Source: Bacteroidales bacterium (GTDB lineage Bacteria > Bacteroidota > Bacteroidia > Bacteroidales > F082). Taken from it: a stretch of 10,515 nucleotides of DNA. The translations under genes were made by a program, and so were the position numbers. Of the stretch, positions 1 to 6,260 are shown piece after piece. The notes beneath the pieces are model-generated. The model saw nothing but the letters and a program-made list of their open reading frames with translations, made no database searches and was not told where the DNA came from. The DNA lies in NCBI GenBank assembly GCA_020853175.1, contig JADYZK010000409.1, forward strand, positions 1 through 10,515, in the 5' to 3' direction. The first letter of the stretch is position 1. Every line of letters begins with the position of its first letter.

Positions 1-684
1 GGACGAAGCTCCATCAGCCAACCCATTTATCCGCGATCTGGTTCCGATTTTTCACTTTCCTTTGAGTTTACTCCACCTTATTCGTTGTTTGACAGTCGTG
101 ATTACACAAAACTTAGTGAGAATGAACGCTTTAAGATGGTGGAGTTTTATAAATGGAAACTCAGCACCTCCTATTATGTTGAAACGGTGAATAAATTGGT
201 TTTGGCTACCCGCATCAAGCTTGGATTCTTGGGCGATTACAACAACGATATTGGCATTACACCTTTCCAACGCTTCTACCTTGGAGGTGATGGCCTTTCG
301 GGCTACAACAACTTAGACGGCCGCGAAATTATTGGGATGAGAGGCTACGGAAATGAAACCATCACACCTTTTTATTACGAAGACAAAAATATTGGCGGAA
401 ACATCTTCACCAAATATACTCTTGAGTTGCGTTATCCTTTTTCGCTCAATCCTAGTGCTACTATTTATGGACTTGGATTTTTGGAAGCCGGAAACTCATG
501 GCTCGGATTCGACGACTTTAATCCGTTTGATGTAAAACGATCAGCCGGATTGGGTGTGCGTGTCTTCCTGCCTATGTTTGGAATACTTGGATTAGATTGG
601 GGTTATGGCTTCGACGAAATAAAAGGAATTCCGAGTGCCAATGGCAGCCAATTCCATTTCTCCATCAACCAATCCATTGATTAA
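1..684 (+). CDS. bamA: Outer membrane protein assembly factor BamA, C-terminal barrel (5' end outside window)
   Basis: The frame is open from the first base, so this is the last 227 residues of a larger protein; the POTRA domains lie upstream. BamA is the Omp85-family barrel that folds and inserts outer-membrane beta-barrel proteins. Seen here: a YPRSGSDFSLSFEFTPPYSLF-like segment near the start, usual in Bacteroidota BamA; MRGYGN (bases 337-354), the counterpart of the Omp85 loop-6 (V/I)RGF/Y motif; and alternating aromatic strands such as YGLGFLEAGNSW. It is followed by two OmpH/Skp genes, the usual order in this phylum, which supports BamA over TamA or another Omp85 protein. The C-terminus reads FHFSINQSID: the FHF strand is present, but the chain ends in Ile-Asp rather than the usual final aromatic residue. 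TTG at 85 is only an internal codon. Tandem stops (TAATAA) end the gene. Confidence 0.92.
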   Translation, partial: GRSSISQPIYPRSGSDFSLSFEFTPPYSLFDSRDYTKLSENERFKMVEFYKWKLSTSYYVETVNKLVLATRIKLGFLGDYNNDIGITPFQRFYLGGDGLSGYNNLDGREIIGMRGYGNETITPFYYEDKNIGGNIFTKYTLELRYPFSLNPSATIYGLGFLEAGNSWLGFDDFNPFDVKRSAGLGVRVFLPMFGILGLDWGYGFDEIKGIPSANGSQFHFSINQSID

Positions 685-692
685 TAATTTTT

Positions 693-719
693 GGCAGGCT
701 TTTTGAATAAAAAGCTGTC
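693..719 (+). other. Intergenic hairpin between bamA and the first ompH gene
   Basis: CAG-(G bulge)-CTTTTT pairs with AAAAAGCTG around a GAAT loop, with two further outer pairs, within the 53-base gap. No T-run follows, so it is not a classical terminator. It could be a weak attenuator, an mRNA-processing or stability element, or simply the product of AT-rich sequence. Function is unassigned. Confidence 0.4.
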
Positions 720-737
720 TAACCTAAAAATATCCCC

Positions 738-1304
738 ATGATGAAAACAATGAAAAAAGCCTTTTTTACTTTGGTGCTCCTCACCTCCTTGTCTTTGAGT
801 GGTTTTGCACAGCTTCAAAACCAAAAATTTGCCTACGTGGATACCGAATATATCCTCAAAAATATTCCTGAATACAACGATGCGCAAGAAGAGCTCAATG
901 CCATGTCGCAGAAATGGGAAAAAGAAATCAAAGTAATTTACGACAAAGTAGAAGAAATGTACCGTTCCTATCAGGCTGAGGCTGTGCTTCTTCCGCAGGA
1001 TTTGAAAAAGAAACGTGAAGACGACATCTTGAAAAAAGAAAAAGAAGCCAAAGATTTGCAACTTAAATATTTTGGCTCCGAAGGCGATTTGTTCAAAAAA
1101 AGATCCGAATTGGTGCAACCTATTCAAGAAAAAATCTACACCGCGATGCAAGAAATTGCTGAAACAAAAAACTACGCATTTATTTTCGATAAAGCCGCAG
1201 GAGCCACCATGCTCTATGCCAATCCCCGCCTCGACATCAGCGATGATGTGCTCGACGAAGTGGGTACAGTTATGCAAACCGTGCGAAAAGAAGACCGCAA
1301 ATAA
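738..1304 (+). CDS. skp: OmpH/Skp family periplasmic chaperone (first copy)
   Basis: This 188-residue protein begins with a Sec signal peptide (MMKTMKK, hydrophobic core to about residue 21, likely cleavage after SGFA-Q, residue 24 or 25). The mature part starts with KFAYVDTEYILKNIPEY (30-46), the typical OmpH opening strand. A long charged helical region rich in Lys and Glu follows (about 47-145), the coiled-coil tentacle of Skp-type trimers. It closes with the core strand YAFIFD and a segment ending DISDDVLDEV, both usual in the family. Skp/OmpH holds unfolded outer-membrane proteins in the periplasm and delivers them to BamA, so the position 53 bases after bamA fits co-transcription. The start could be 738, 741 or 750; all keep the signal peptide, and 738 is the longest. 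The family call is secure; which clients it serves cannot be read from sequence. Confidence 0.9.
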   Translation: MMKTMKKAFFTLVLLTSLSLSGFAQLQNQKFAYVDTEYILKNIPEYNDAQEELNAMSQKWEKEIKVIYDKVEEMYRSYQAEAVLLPQDLKKKREDDILKKEKEAKDLQLKYFGSEGDLFKKRSELVQPIQEKIYTAMQEIAETKNYAFIFDKAAGATMLYANPRLDISDDVLDEVGTVMQTVRKEDRK

Positions 1305-1348
1305 TTCCACAAGTTAAAGCTTGTTAAGGAGTTTGGTTACGCTAACTT

Positions 1349-1382
1349 TTTGCCGTTCAAATAAAAAAAAATACTACTTTTG
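1349..1382 (+). promoter_or_regulatory. Probable Bacteroidota-type promoter for the second ompH gene
   Basis: TTTG at 1349-1352, a 22-base A-rich spacer, then TACTTTTG at 1375-1382. The latter matches the phylum's TAnnTTTG -7 element exactly, and the spacing is within the accepted range. The ATG lies 34 bases downstream, leaving a short leader. It implies the second chaperone can be transcribed apart from bamA and the first copy. Confidence 0.6.
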
Positions 1383-1416
1383 TCCTCTCAAAATCATTAA
1401 ACTTATCTATCAGAAA

Positions 1417-1932
1417 ATGAAAACATTCACCCGCGCATTTCTGCTTTTCGCCTTCGTTGCACTCTTTTCTGCTACTCAGGCTCAAACCCTCAAAATCGGT
1501 CATATTGATTCCAATGAAATCATGGGCATCATGCCAGAAAAATTGGTCGTGGAAAACAAATTGAAAGAGTTTGAAGCGCAATTAGAAACTGAATTACGTG
1601 CCATGATGACAGAATATCAAACCAAGATTACTGATTATCAAAACAACCTCGCAACGATGTCGAATCTCATCAAGGCTTCAAAAGAAAAAGAAATCACCGA
1701 CTTGCAAAATAGAATTCAAGAGTTTCAGCAAAATGCTGACACCGAGTTCGGAAACAAAAGAGTTGAACTTCTTACACCTGTTATTGACAAGGTGAAAAAT
1801 GCCATTGAAGATGTGGGTAAAGAAAATAAATACACCTATATTATTGATTCCGCAACCGGAGTTCTGCTTCATGTAGGTGCTGATGCTGATGATGTTACAA
1901 AACTTGTTAAAACCAAGTTGAACCTGAAATAA
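1417..1932 (+). CDS. skp: OmpH/Skp family periplasmic chaperone (second copy)
   Basis: This 171-residue protein has a signal peptide (MKTFTRAFLLFAFVALFSATQA, cleavage near residue 22), the OmpH opening strand LKIGHIDSNEIMGIMPE (25-41), a long helical region (about 42-135) and a closing strand YTYIIDSATGVLLHV (139-153). The ATG at 1417 is chosen because it begins a normal signal peptide and follows a promoter; the frame stays open to an upstream TTG at 1321, but that extension would run across the promoter and disrupt the signal peptide. It diverges clearly from the first copy: its helical region is richer in Gln and less Lys-rich, and it lacks the first copy's basic tail. Paired OmpH genes behind bamA are common in Bacteroidota. 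It probably assists outer-membrane protein transit; division of labour between the copies is not known from the sequence. Confidence 0.9.
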   Translation: MKTFTRAFLLFAFVALFSATQAQTLKIGHIDSNEIMGIMPEKLVVENKLKEFEAQLETELRAMMTEYQTKITDYQNNLATMSNLIKASKEKEITDLQNRIQEFQQNADTEFGNKRVELLTPVIDKVKNAIEDVGKENKYTYIIDSATGVLLHVGADADDVTKLVKTKLNLK

Positions 1933-1955
1933 AAAGTTTGAACAAAACGACTTTT

Positions 1956-1985
1956 AAAAAGAGCCTAACATCGTTAGGCTTTTTT
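1956..1985 (+). terminator. Rho-independent terminator after the second ompH gene
   Basis: AGCCTAAC (1962-1969) pairs perfectly with GTTAGGCT (1973-1980) around an ATC loop, followed by a T-run; the flanking A-run (1956-1960) lengthens the stem. It lies 23 bases after the stop codon and closes the bamA-ompH-ompH unit. Confidence 0.85.
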
Positions 1986-2058
1986 CATTTTATGAAGGAC
2001 TGAAGGCCTATTGCCCACAATTGGTCTAAATTAACACACTGAAACAGTGCTATGCAGC

Positions 2059-2088
2059 TTGAGCCTGCCATGTTTTTTACTAAATTTG
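2059..2088 (+). promoter_or_regulatory. Bacteroidota-type promoter for ffh-folD
   Basis: TTG at 2059-2061, an exact 19-base spacer, and TAAATTTG at 2081-2088, a full match to TAnnTTTG. It sits downstream of the terminator at 1956-1985 and 24 bases before the ffh ATG, so it starts a new transcription unit. Confidence 0.7.
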
Positions 2089-2112
2089 CAGCCTAAAAAT
2101 TGAATTATTGCC

Positions 2113-3453
2113 ATGTTTGAAGGATTAAGTGATAAACTCGAACGTTCGTTCAAAATACTCAAAGGCCAAGGTCACATCAGTGAGATCAATGTGGCCGAAA
2201 CGCTTAAAGAGGTGCGTAAAGCTTTGCTTGATGCTGACGTAAGTTTTAAAATTGCCAAAGATTTTACCGCTAAGGTAAAAGACAGTGCGTTGGGTCAAAA
2301 AATATTAACATCGGTGTCGCCAGGGCAGGTGATGGTTAAAATCATGCACGACGAGCTGACCCAATTGATGGGTGGCGACGCCATTGAAATCAACTTAAAA
2401 GGTCAACCCACCATCATTTTGATAGCGGGTCTGCAAGGTTCTGGTAAAACTACTTTTTCTGCTAAGTTGGCACTTTATCTGAAAAAGAAAAAAGGCAAAC
2501 AACCCCTTTTGGTAGCTTGCGACGTTTACCGTCCTGCTGCCATCAACCAGCTCAAAGTTTTGGGCGAGCAAGTGGAAGTGGAAGTTTTTTCCGATGAAAC
2601 ACAAAAAGACCCCGTCACCATTGCCCGCAACGCCATCCAATATGCCAAAGAAAAGGGCCGCAATGTAGTCATCATTGATACTGCCGGTCGTTTGGCAGTG
2701 GATGAGCAAATGATGAACGAAATCGCCAACATCAAAAAGGCCGTTCAGCCCAATGAAATTTTATTTGTTGTGGATTCCATGACCGGGCAAGATGCTGTAA
2801 ACACTGCCAAAGCCTTCAACGACAGGCTTGATTTTGATGGGGTGGTGCTCACCAAACTCGATGGCGATACCCGCGGTGGTGCTGCGCTGACGATTAAGTC
2901 GGTGGTGGACAAACCCATCAAATTTGTTGGGATTGGCGAAAAAATGGATGCCCTTGATGTGTTCTATCCCAAACGTATGGCCGACCGAATCCTTGGTATG
3001 GGCGACATCGTTTCCTTGGTGGAAAGAGCCCAAGAACAATATGATGAAGACGAAGCCAAGAGCCTCAAACGGAAGTTGGCCAAAAACGAATTTAATTTCA
3101 ACGACTTCATGAAGCAGATCCAACAAATTAAAAAAATGGGGAACATCAAAGACCTGGCCGGAATGATTCCCGGCATGGGTAAGGCGTTGCAAGGTGCTGA
3201 ACTTGAAGAAGATGCCTTTAAAAGCGTTGAGGCCATCATTTTTTCCATGACACCTGCAGAACGTGAAAATCCGAAACTCCTCAATGGCAGCAGACGCCGT
3301 CGCATTGCCGAAGGTAGCGGTAACCATATTGTTGAGGTCAACCGTTTGATTAAGCAATTTGAAGACACCTCAAAAATGATGCGTATGATGACAACAGCAG
3401 GAGGAAGTAGAAAAATGACGCAAATGATGCAGCAAATGCGTCAACAGAAATAA
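2113..3453 (+). CDS. ffh: Signal recognition particle protein Ffh
   Basis: A full-length 446-residue SRP54-type GTPase. With SRP RNA it binds signal sequences and transmembrane segments on translating ribosomes and hands them to FtsY at the inner membrane. The helical N domain occupies about residues 1-95. The G domain carries the P-loop GLQGSGKTT (106-114), DVYRPAAINQL, DTAGR (189-193) and TKLDGDTRGG (247-256). The M domain starts near GMGDIVSLVERAQE and contains the SRP RNA-binding stretch SRRRRIAEGSG (393-403). It ends in a Met-rich tail (SKMMRMM, MTQMMQQMRQQK), matching the known methionine bristles of the signal-binding groove. Every core motif is intact. The start is fixed by ATG-FEGLSDKLE, the usual N-terminus. 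Tandem stops TAATAA end the gene and folD begins 7 bases later, so the two are very likely co-transcribed. Confidence 0.98.
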   Translation: MFEGLSDKLERSFKILKGQGHISEINVAETLKEVRKALLDADVSFKIAKDFTAKVKDSALGQKILTSVSPGQVMVKIMHDELTQLMGGDAIEINLKGQPTIILIAGLQGSGKTTFSAKLALYLKKKKGKQPLLVACDVYRPAAINQLKVLGEQVEVEVFSDETQKDPVTIARNAIQYAKEKGRNVVIIDTAGRLAVDEQMMNEIANIKKAVQPNEILFVVDSMTGQDAVNTAKAFNDRLDFDGVVLTKLDGDTRGGAALTIKSVVDKPIKFVGIGEKMDALDVFYPKRMADRILGMGDIVSLVERAQEQYDEDEAKSLKRKLAKNEFNFNDFMKQIQQIKKMGNIKDLAGMIPGMGKALQGAELEEDAFKSVEAIIFSMTPAERENPKLLNGSRRRRIAEGSGNHIVEVNRLIKQFEDTSKMMRMMTTAGGSRKMTQMMQQMRQQK

Positions 3454-3460
3454 TAAAATC

Positions 3461-4345
3461 ATGTCGAACAATATCATTGACGGCAAAGCCATCGCCGATC
3501 GTATTAAAAAAGAAATTGCAGCAGAAGTTGCAGCACTGCTCGATGCTGACAAGAAAGCACCTCATTTGGCTGCCATTCTTGTGGGAAACGACCCTGCCAG
3601 CGAAACCTATATCGCCTCAAAAGAGCGAGCTTGCAAACAAGTGGGCATTACCTCAACTACCTATCGTTTGGCCGAAACAACCACCGAAAATGAACTTTTA
3701 AAGGTGATTGATTTCCTCAACAAGGACGAAGATGTGGATGGGTTTATTGTGCAGTTGCCCCTCCCGTCGCATCTCAATGCCGATCATATCTTGGAATTTG
3801 TTGATCCTTCCAAAGATGTGGATGGTTTTCACCCCCTCAACATCGGTAAAATGCAGTTGGGTTTGCCCTGCTTTTTACCTGCTACCCCTTATGGTGTGAT
3901 GGAGCTTATCAAGCGCTCGGGCATTTCTTTGGATGGAAAACACTGCGTGGTGATTGGCCGTTCCAATATTGTGGGAACACCTCTGAGCATCTTACTTTCA
4001 CGCAAAGCTGCTAACGGCAACGCCACGGTAACACTGTGTCACAGCCGCACGCAAAATCTCGAATCCATTATTAAGCAGGCTGATGTTGTGATTGCGGCCA
4101 TCGGTCAACCTAATTTTGTAAAAGCATCCATGGTAAAACAAGGAGCTGTGGTGATTGATGTTGGAATCCACCGTATTGAAGACACAAAATCAGAAAAAGG
4201 ATACCATATTGTAGGCGATGTAGACTTTAAGGAGGTTAAAAAAATAGCTTCAAAAATTACTCCCGTACCAGGTGGCGTAGGTCCGATGACAATTGTGGCA
4301 CTTTTGCAAAATACGCTGACAGCGCTAAAAAAACGATCGCTATAA
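3461..4345 (+). CDS. folD: Bifunctional methylenetetrahydrofolate dehydrogenase / methenyltetrahydrofolate cyclohydrolase FolD
   Basis: A complete 294-residue cytoplasmic enzyme that interconverts 5,10-methylene-THF, 5,10-methenyl-THF and 10-formyl-THF, supplying one-carbon units for purines and initiator tRNA formylation. The active-site residues fall at family positions: Tyr50 and Lys54 in ETYIASKERA, Gln98 in VQLPLP, and Asp121 in DVDGFHP; these match the E. coli FolD numbering. The Rossmann NADP-binding half contains GRSNIVGTP (166-174) and CHSRT (193-197), and the C-terminal signature PVPGGVGPMT lies at 268-277. No key residue is missing. The gene follows ffh by 7 bases and is presumably expressed from the ffh promoter. 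Its stop codon lies within a likely terminator hairpin. Confidence 0.98.
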   Translation: MSNNIIDGKAIADRIKKEIAAEVAALLDADKKAPHLAAILVGNDPASETYIASKERACKQVGITSTTYRLAETTTENELLKVIDFLNKDEDVDGFIVQLPLPSHLNADHILEFVDPSKDVDGFHPLNIGKMQLGLPCFLPATPYGVMELIKRSGISLDGKHCVVIGRSNIVGTPLSILLSRKAANGNATVTLCHSRTQNLESIIKQADVVIAAIGQPNFVKASMVKQGAVVIDVGIHRIEDTKSEKGYHIVGDVDFKEVKKIASKITPVPGGVGPMTIVALLQNTLTALKKRSL

Positions 4346-4360
4346 AGCGATTTTTCGTTT
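4331..4360 (+). terminator. Likely terminator hairpin overlapping the folD stop codon
   Basis: ATCGCT (4336-4341) pairs with AGCGAT (4346-4351) around the four-base loop ATAA, which includes the folD TAA (4343-4345). TTTT follows, and an outer AAACG/CGTTT pairing (4331-4335 with 4356-4360) lengthens the structure. The T-run is short, so some read-through into the next gene is plausible. Confidence 0.55.
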
Positions 4361-4389
4361 CACTATACATCACTTTCTTGAAGTAAAAA

Positions 4390-5631
4390 ATGCAATTAAA
4401 AAATATTCTCCTTTTCGCTTTTTTTAGCCTTTTATTTTATTCAGGCTTTGGGCAAATTGTCGGATGCACTGATCCTCAGGCGCAAAACTATAATGCATCT
4501 GCCACTGTTAATAATGGGAGTTGCGTTTATCCGGTAACAACGGTCAACCCGAATTTGGCTTTTACCTTGCCCAATCAGGTGAAGGAATCTTCCGGATTGG
4601 TATTGTTTAACGGAAAATTGTGGACTTTTAATGACAGTGGGGGCGAGCCGATTCTTTACGCCGTTGACACTACCAGCCATCAAATTGTGCAACAAATCAC
4701 TGTTTCATCTGCTTTCAATATGGACTGGGAAGACATCACCATGGATGAAGAATATTTGTACGTGGGCGATATGGGCAACAATTCAGGAGATCGCGATGAT
4801 TTGGTTGTGTATAAAATTCTTAAAAGCAGCATCCCCATCAATGGAAATTCTAGTGTTCAAGCCTCGGCCATAAAGTTCAGTTACGCAGATCAGAAGGATT
4901 TTTCAAAATCAAAAGAGCACAATTTCGATTGTGAATCCATTGTTTCAGCTGGCGATTCGTTGTATTTATTTACAAAAAACAGGGCCGATCAGTATTGTCA
5001 TATTTACAGTTTGCCCAAGCAGAGCGGCACTTACTCCATTCAACGCAAGGATCGTTTTAACACCCAAGGTTTGATTACCGGTGCTGACTACGATGCCACT
5101 ACCGGTCAAGTGTTGTTAACAGGTTATACCCCGCAAACATACATTCCATTTGCTTGGATTTTATTCGATTTTCAAGATCATGATTTTTTTCAAGGAAACA
5201 AAAGACGTATTGAGTTGCAAAATACTTTATCTACTCAAGTTGAAGGAGTTACATTTTATGCGCCCCATCAGGCCTTCATTTCGGCTGAAAAATCATCGGG
5301 ATACAGTGCAAGGGTTTTTACAATGAATCTCAGCTCATGGACTGGCTTTACTGGCATCAATGAAACCGATGCGCAAAATGGCACCCGTCAAATAGTCATT
5401 TTGGATAACCCAGTCAAGAATAAAATCTTAAAGTTTGAAACCGACCTCATTCAAAATGATTTTAAACTTGATATCCTAGATTCCACAGGACGTTTGGTGA
5501 AGCTGGTGAACCTCAGCGCATCGCAAAAGCAACGATACACGGTAGATGTAAGTCAATTGAATGCCGGTACCTATTTCATGTCAGCAATCACAAAGGATGA
5601 AGCTTTTCACGCTACTTTTATCATTCCCTAA
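4390..5631 (+). CDS. Secreted beta-propeller-like protein with a T9SS type A sorting domain
   Basis: A 413-residue protein of unknown function. A signal peptide (MQLKNILLFAFFSLLFYSGFGQ, cleavage near residue 21) is followed by a short two-cysteine module, GCTDPQAQNYNASATVNNGSC (25-45), recurrent in Bacteroidota surface proteins and probably a small disulfide-linked, possibly metal-binding unit. Residues about 55-335 look like a beta-propeller: SSGLVLFNGKLWTFNDSGG, NMDWEDIT (110-117) and YVGDMGNNSGDRDDL (124-138) resemble a family common in secreted Bacteroidota proteins, with many acidic and Asn residues that could bind metal. Residues about 338-413 form a T9SS type A C-terminal domain (NPVKNKIL, FKLDILDSTGRLVK, VDVSQLNAGTYF), so export across the outer membrane by T9SS is predicted. 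Its stop overlaps the queE start by one base. No catalytic function can be assigned; the propeller call is by pattern only. Confidence 0.82.
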   Translation: MQLKNILLFAFFSLLFYSGFGQIVGCTDPQAQNYNASATVNNGSCVYPVTTVNPNLAFTLPNQVKESSGLVLFNGKLWTFNDSGGEPILYAVDTTSHQIVQQITVSSAFNMDWEDITMDEEYLYVGDMGNNSGDRDDLVVYKILKSSIPINGNSSVQASAIKFSYADQKDFSKSKEHNFDCESIVSAGDSLYLFTKNRADQYCHIYSLPKQSGTYSIQRKDRFNTQGLITGADYDATTGQVLLTGYTPQTYIPFAWILFDFQDHDFFQGNKRRIELQNTLSTQVEGVTFYAPHQAFISAEKSSGYSARVFTMNLSSWTGFTGINETDAQNGTRQIVILDNPVKNKILKFETDLIQNDFKLDILDSTGRLVKLVNLSASQKQRYTVDVSQLNAGTYFMSAITKDEAFHATFIIP

Positions 5632-6260
5632 TGCAAGTAAGAAAAGATATTTTTGAAGGTGGGCGAAAGTTGCCTTTGATGGAAGAGTTTTACACCTTAC
5701 AGGGCGAAGGCCATAATATGGGTGCAGCGGCCTACTTTATCCGAATTGGAGGTTGTGATGTAGGATGCAGCTGGTGCGACACCAAACCCTCTTGGGAAGC
5801 CGATAATTTTCCTCCGACCGATGCCATCGAAATTGCTGAAAGAGCTGCGAAATTCCCTGCGAAAACAGTGGTTGTCACCGGTGGTGAGCCTTCGCTGTAT
5901 CCACTTGATTTTTTCACGCAATGCCTTAAAAACCTCGGTGTTAAAACCATGGTAGAAACTTCGGGAGCACATCTTTTGAGCGGTGTTTGGGATTGGATTT
6001 GCCTCTCTCCAAAAAAGTTTTCGCCCCCAAAGCCTACAATTTACACCAAAGCGCATGAACTGAAAGTTGTCATTCAAAATGAGGCCGACCTTCATTGGGC
6101 CGAACAAAATGCACGGTTGGTTAATGCCGATTGTTTGCTATATTTACAACCCGAATGGAGTGTTTCAGAAAAAATAATGCCATGGCTCACCGAATATGTG
6201 ATGGCCAACCCAAAATGGCGCATCAGCCTGCAAAGTCACAAATACATGCGTATCCCTTAG
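5631..6260 (+). CDS. queE: 7-carboxy-7-deazaguanine synthase QueE
   Basis: A complete 209-residue radical SAM enzyme that converts 6-carboxy-5,6,7,8-tetrahydropterin to 7-carboxy-7-deazaguanine, an early step in making preQ0 and queuosine for tRNA. The cluster-binding cysteines are C42, C46 and C49 in GGCDVGCSWCD, a CX3CX2C arrangement. The N-terminal FYTLQGEGHNMG is a QueE hallmark, TGGEPSLYP (83-91) is the SAM-binding GGE motif, and the protein ends in SLQSHKYMRIP, as in other Bacteroidota QueE. The ATG shares one base with the upstream stop (TAATG), suggesting translational coupling to the cargo gene. The last 46 bases probably also encode the start of the next gene. No other queuosine gene is in the window. 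Confidence 0.95.
   Translation: MQVRKDIFEGGRKLPLMEEFYTLQGEGHNMGAAAYFIRIGGCDVGCSWCDTKPSWEADNFPPTDAIEIAERAAKFPAKTVVVTGGEPSLYPLDFFTQCLKNLGVKTMVETSGAHLLSGVWDWICLSPKKFSPPKPTIYTKAHELKVVIQNEADLHWAEQNARLVNADCLLYLQPEWSVSEKIMPWLTEYVMANPKWRISLQSHKYMRIP

Noticed and set aside
681..1310. Long open frame on the minus strand opposite the first ompH gene (209 codons)
   Set aside because: It is the Phe/His-rich mirror of a Lys/Glu-rich coding sequence, has no recognisable domain, and covers a well-supported gene.
1337..1351. GTTA-CGC-TAAC followed by TTTTT as a terminator after the first ompH gene
   Set aside because: The stem has only four pairs, and the T-run overlaps the -33 element of the next promoter.
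1933..2112. Small RNA or short gene in the gap before ffh
   Set aside because: Beyond the terminator and the ffh promoter, I saw no conserved SRP RNA-like or tRNA-like fold and no plausible short coding frame.
2761..3357. Long open frame on the minus strand opposite ffh
   Set aside because: Ffh is intact with all motifs on the plus strand; the opposite frame has no family resemblance and no promoter or plausible start context.
4456..4467. I-V-G-C after the hydrophobic region of the 4390 protein as a lipoprotein box
   Set aside because: It fits the lipobox pattern, but the cysteine belongs to the two-cysteine GCTDP...GSC module, a standard cleavage site lies earlier at FG-Q, and the protein carries a T9SS sorting domain.
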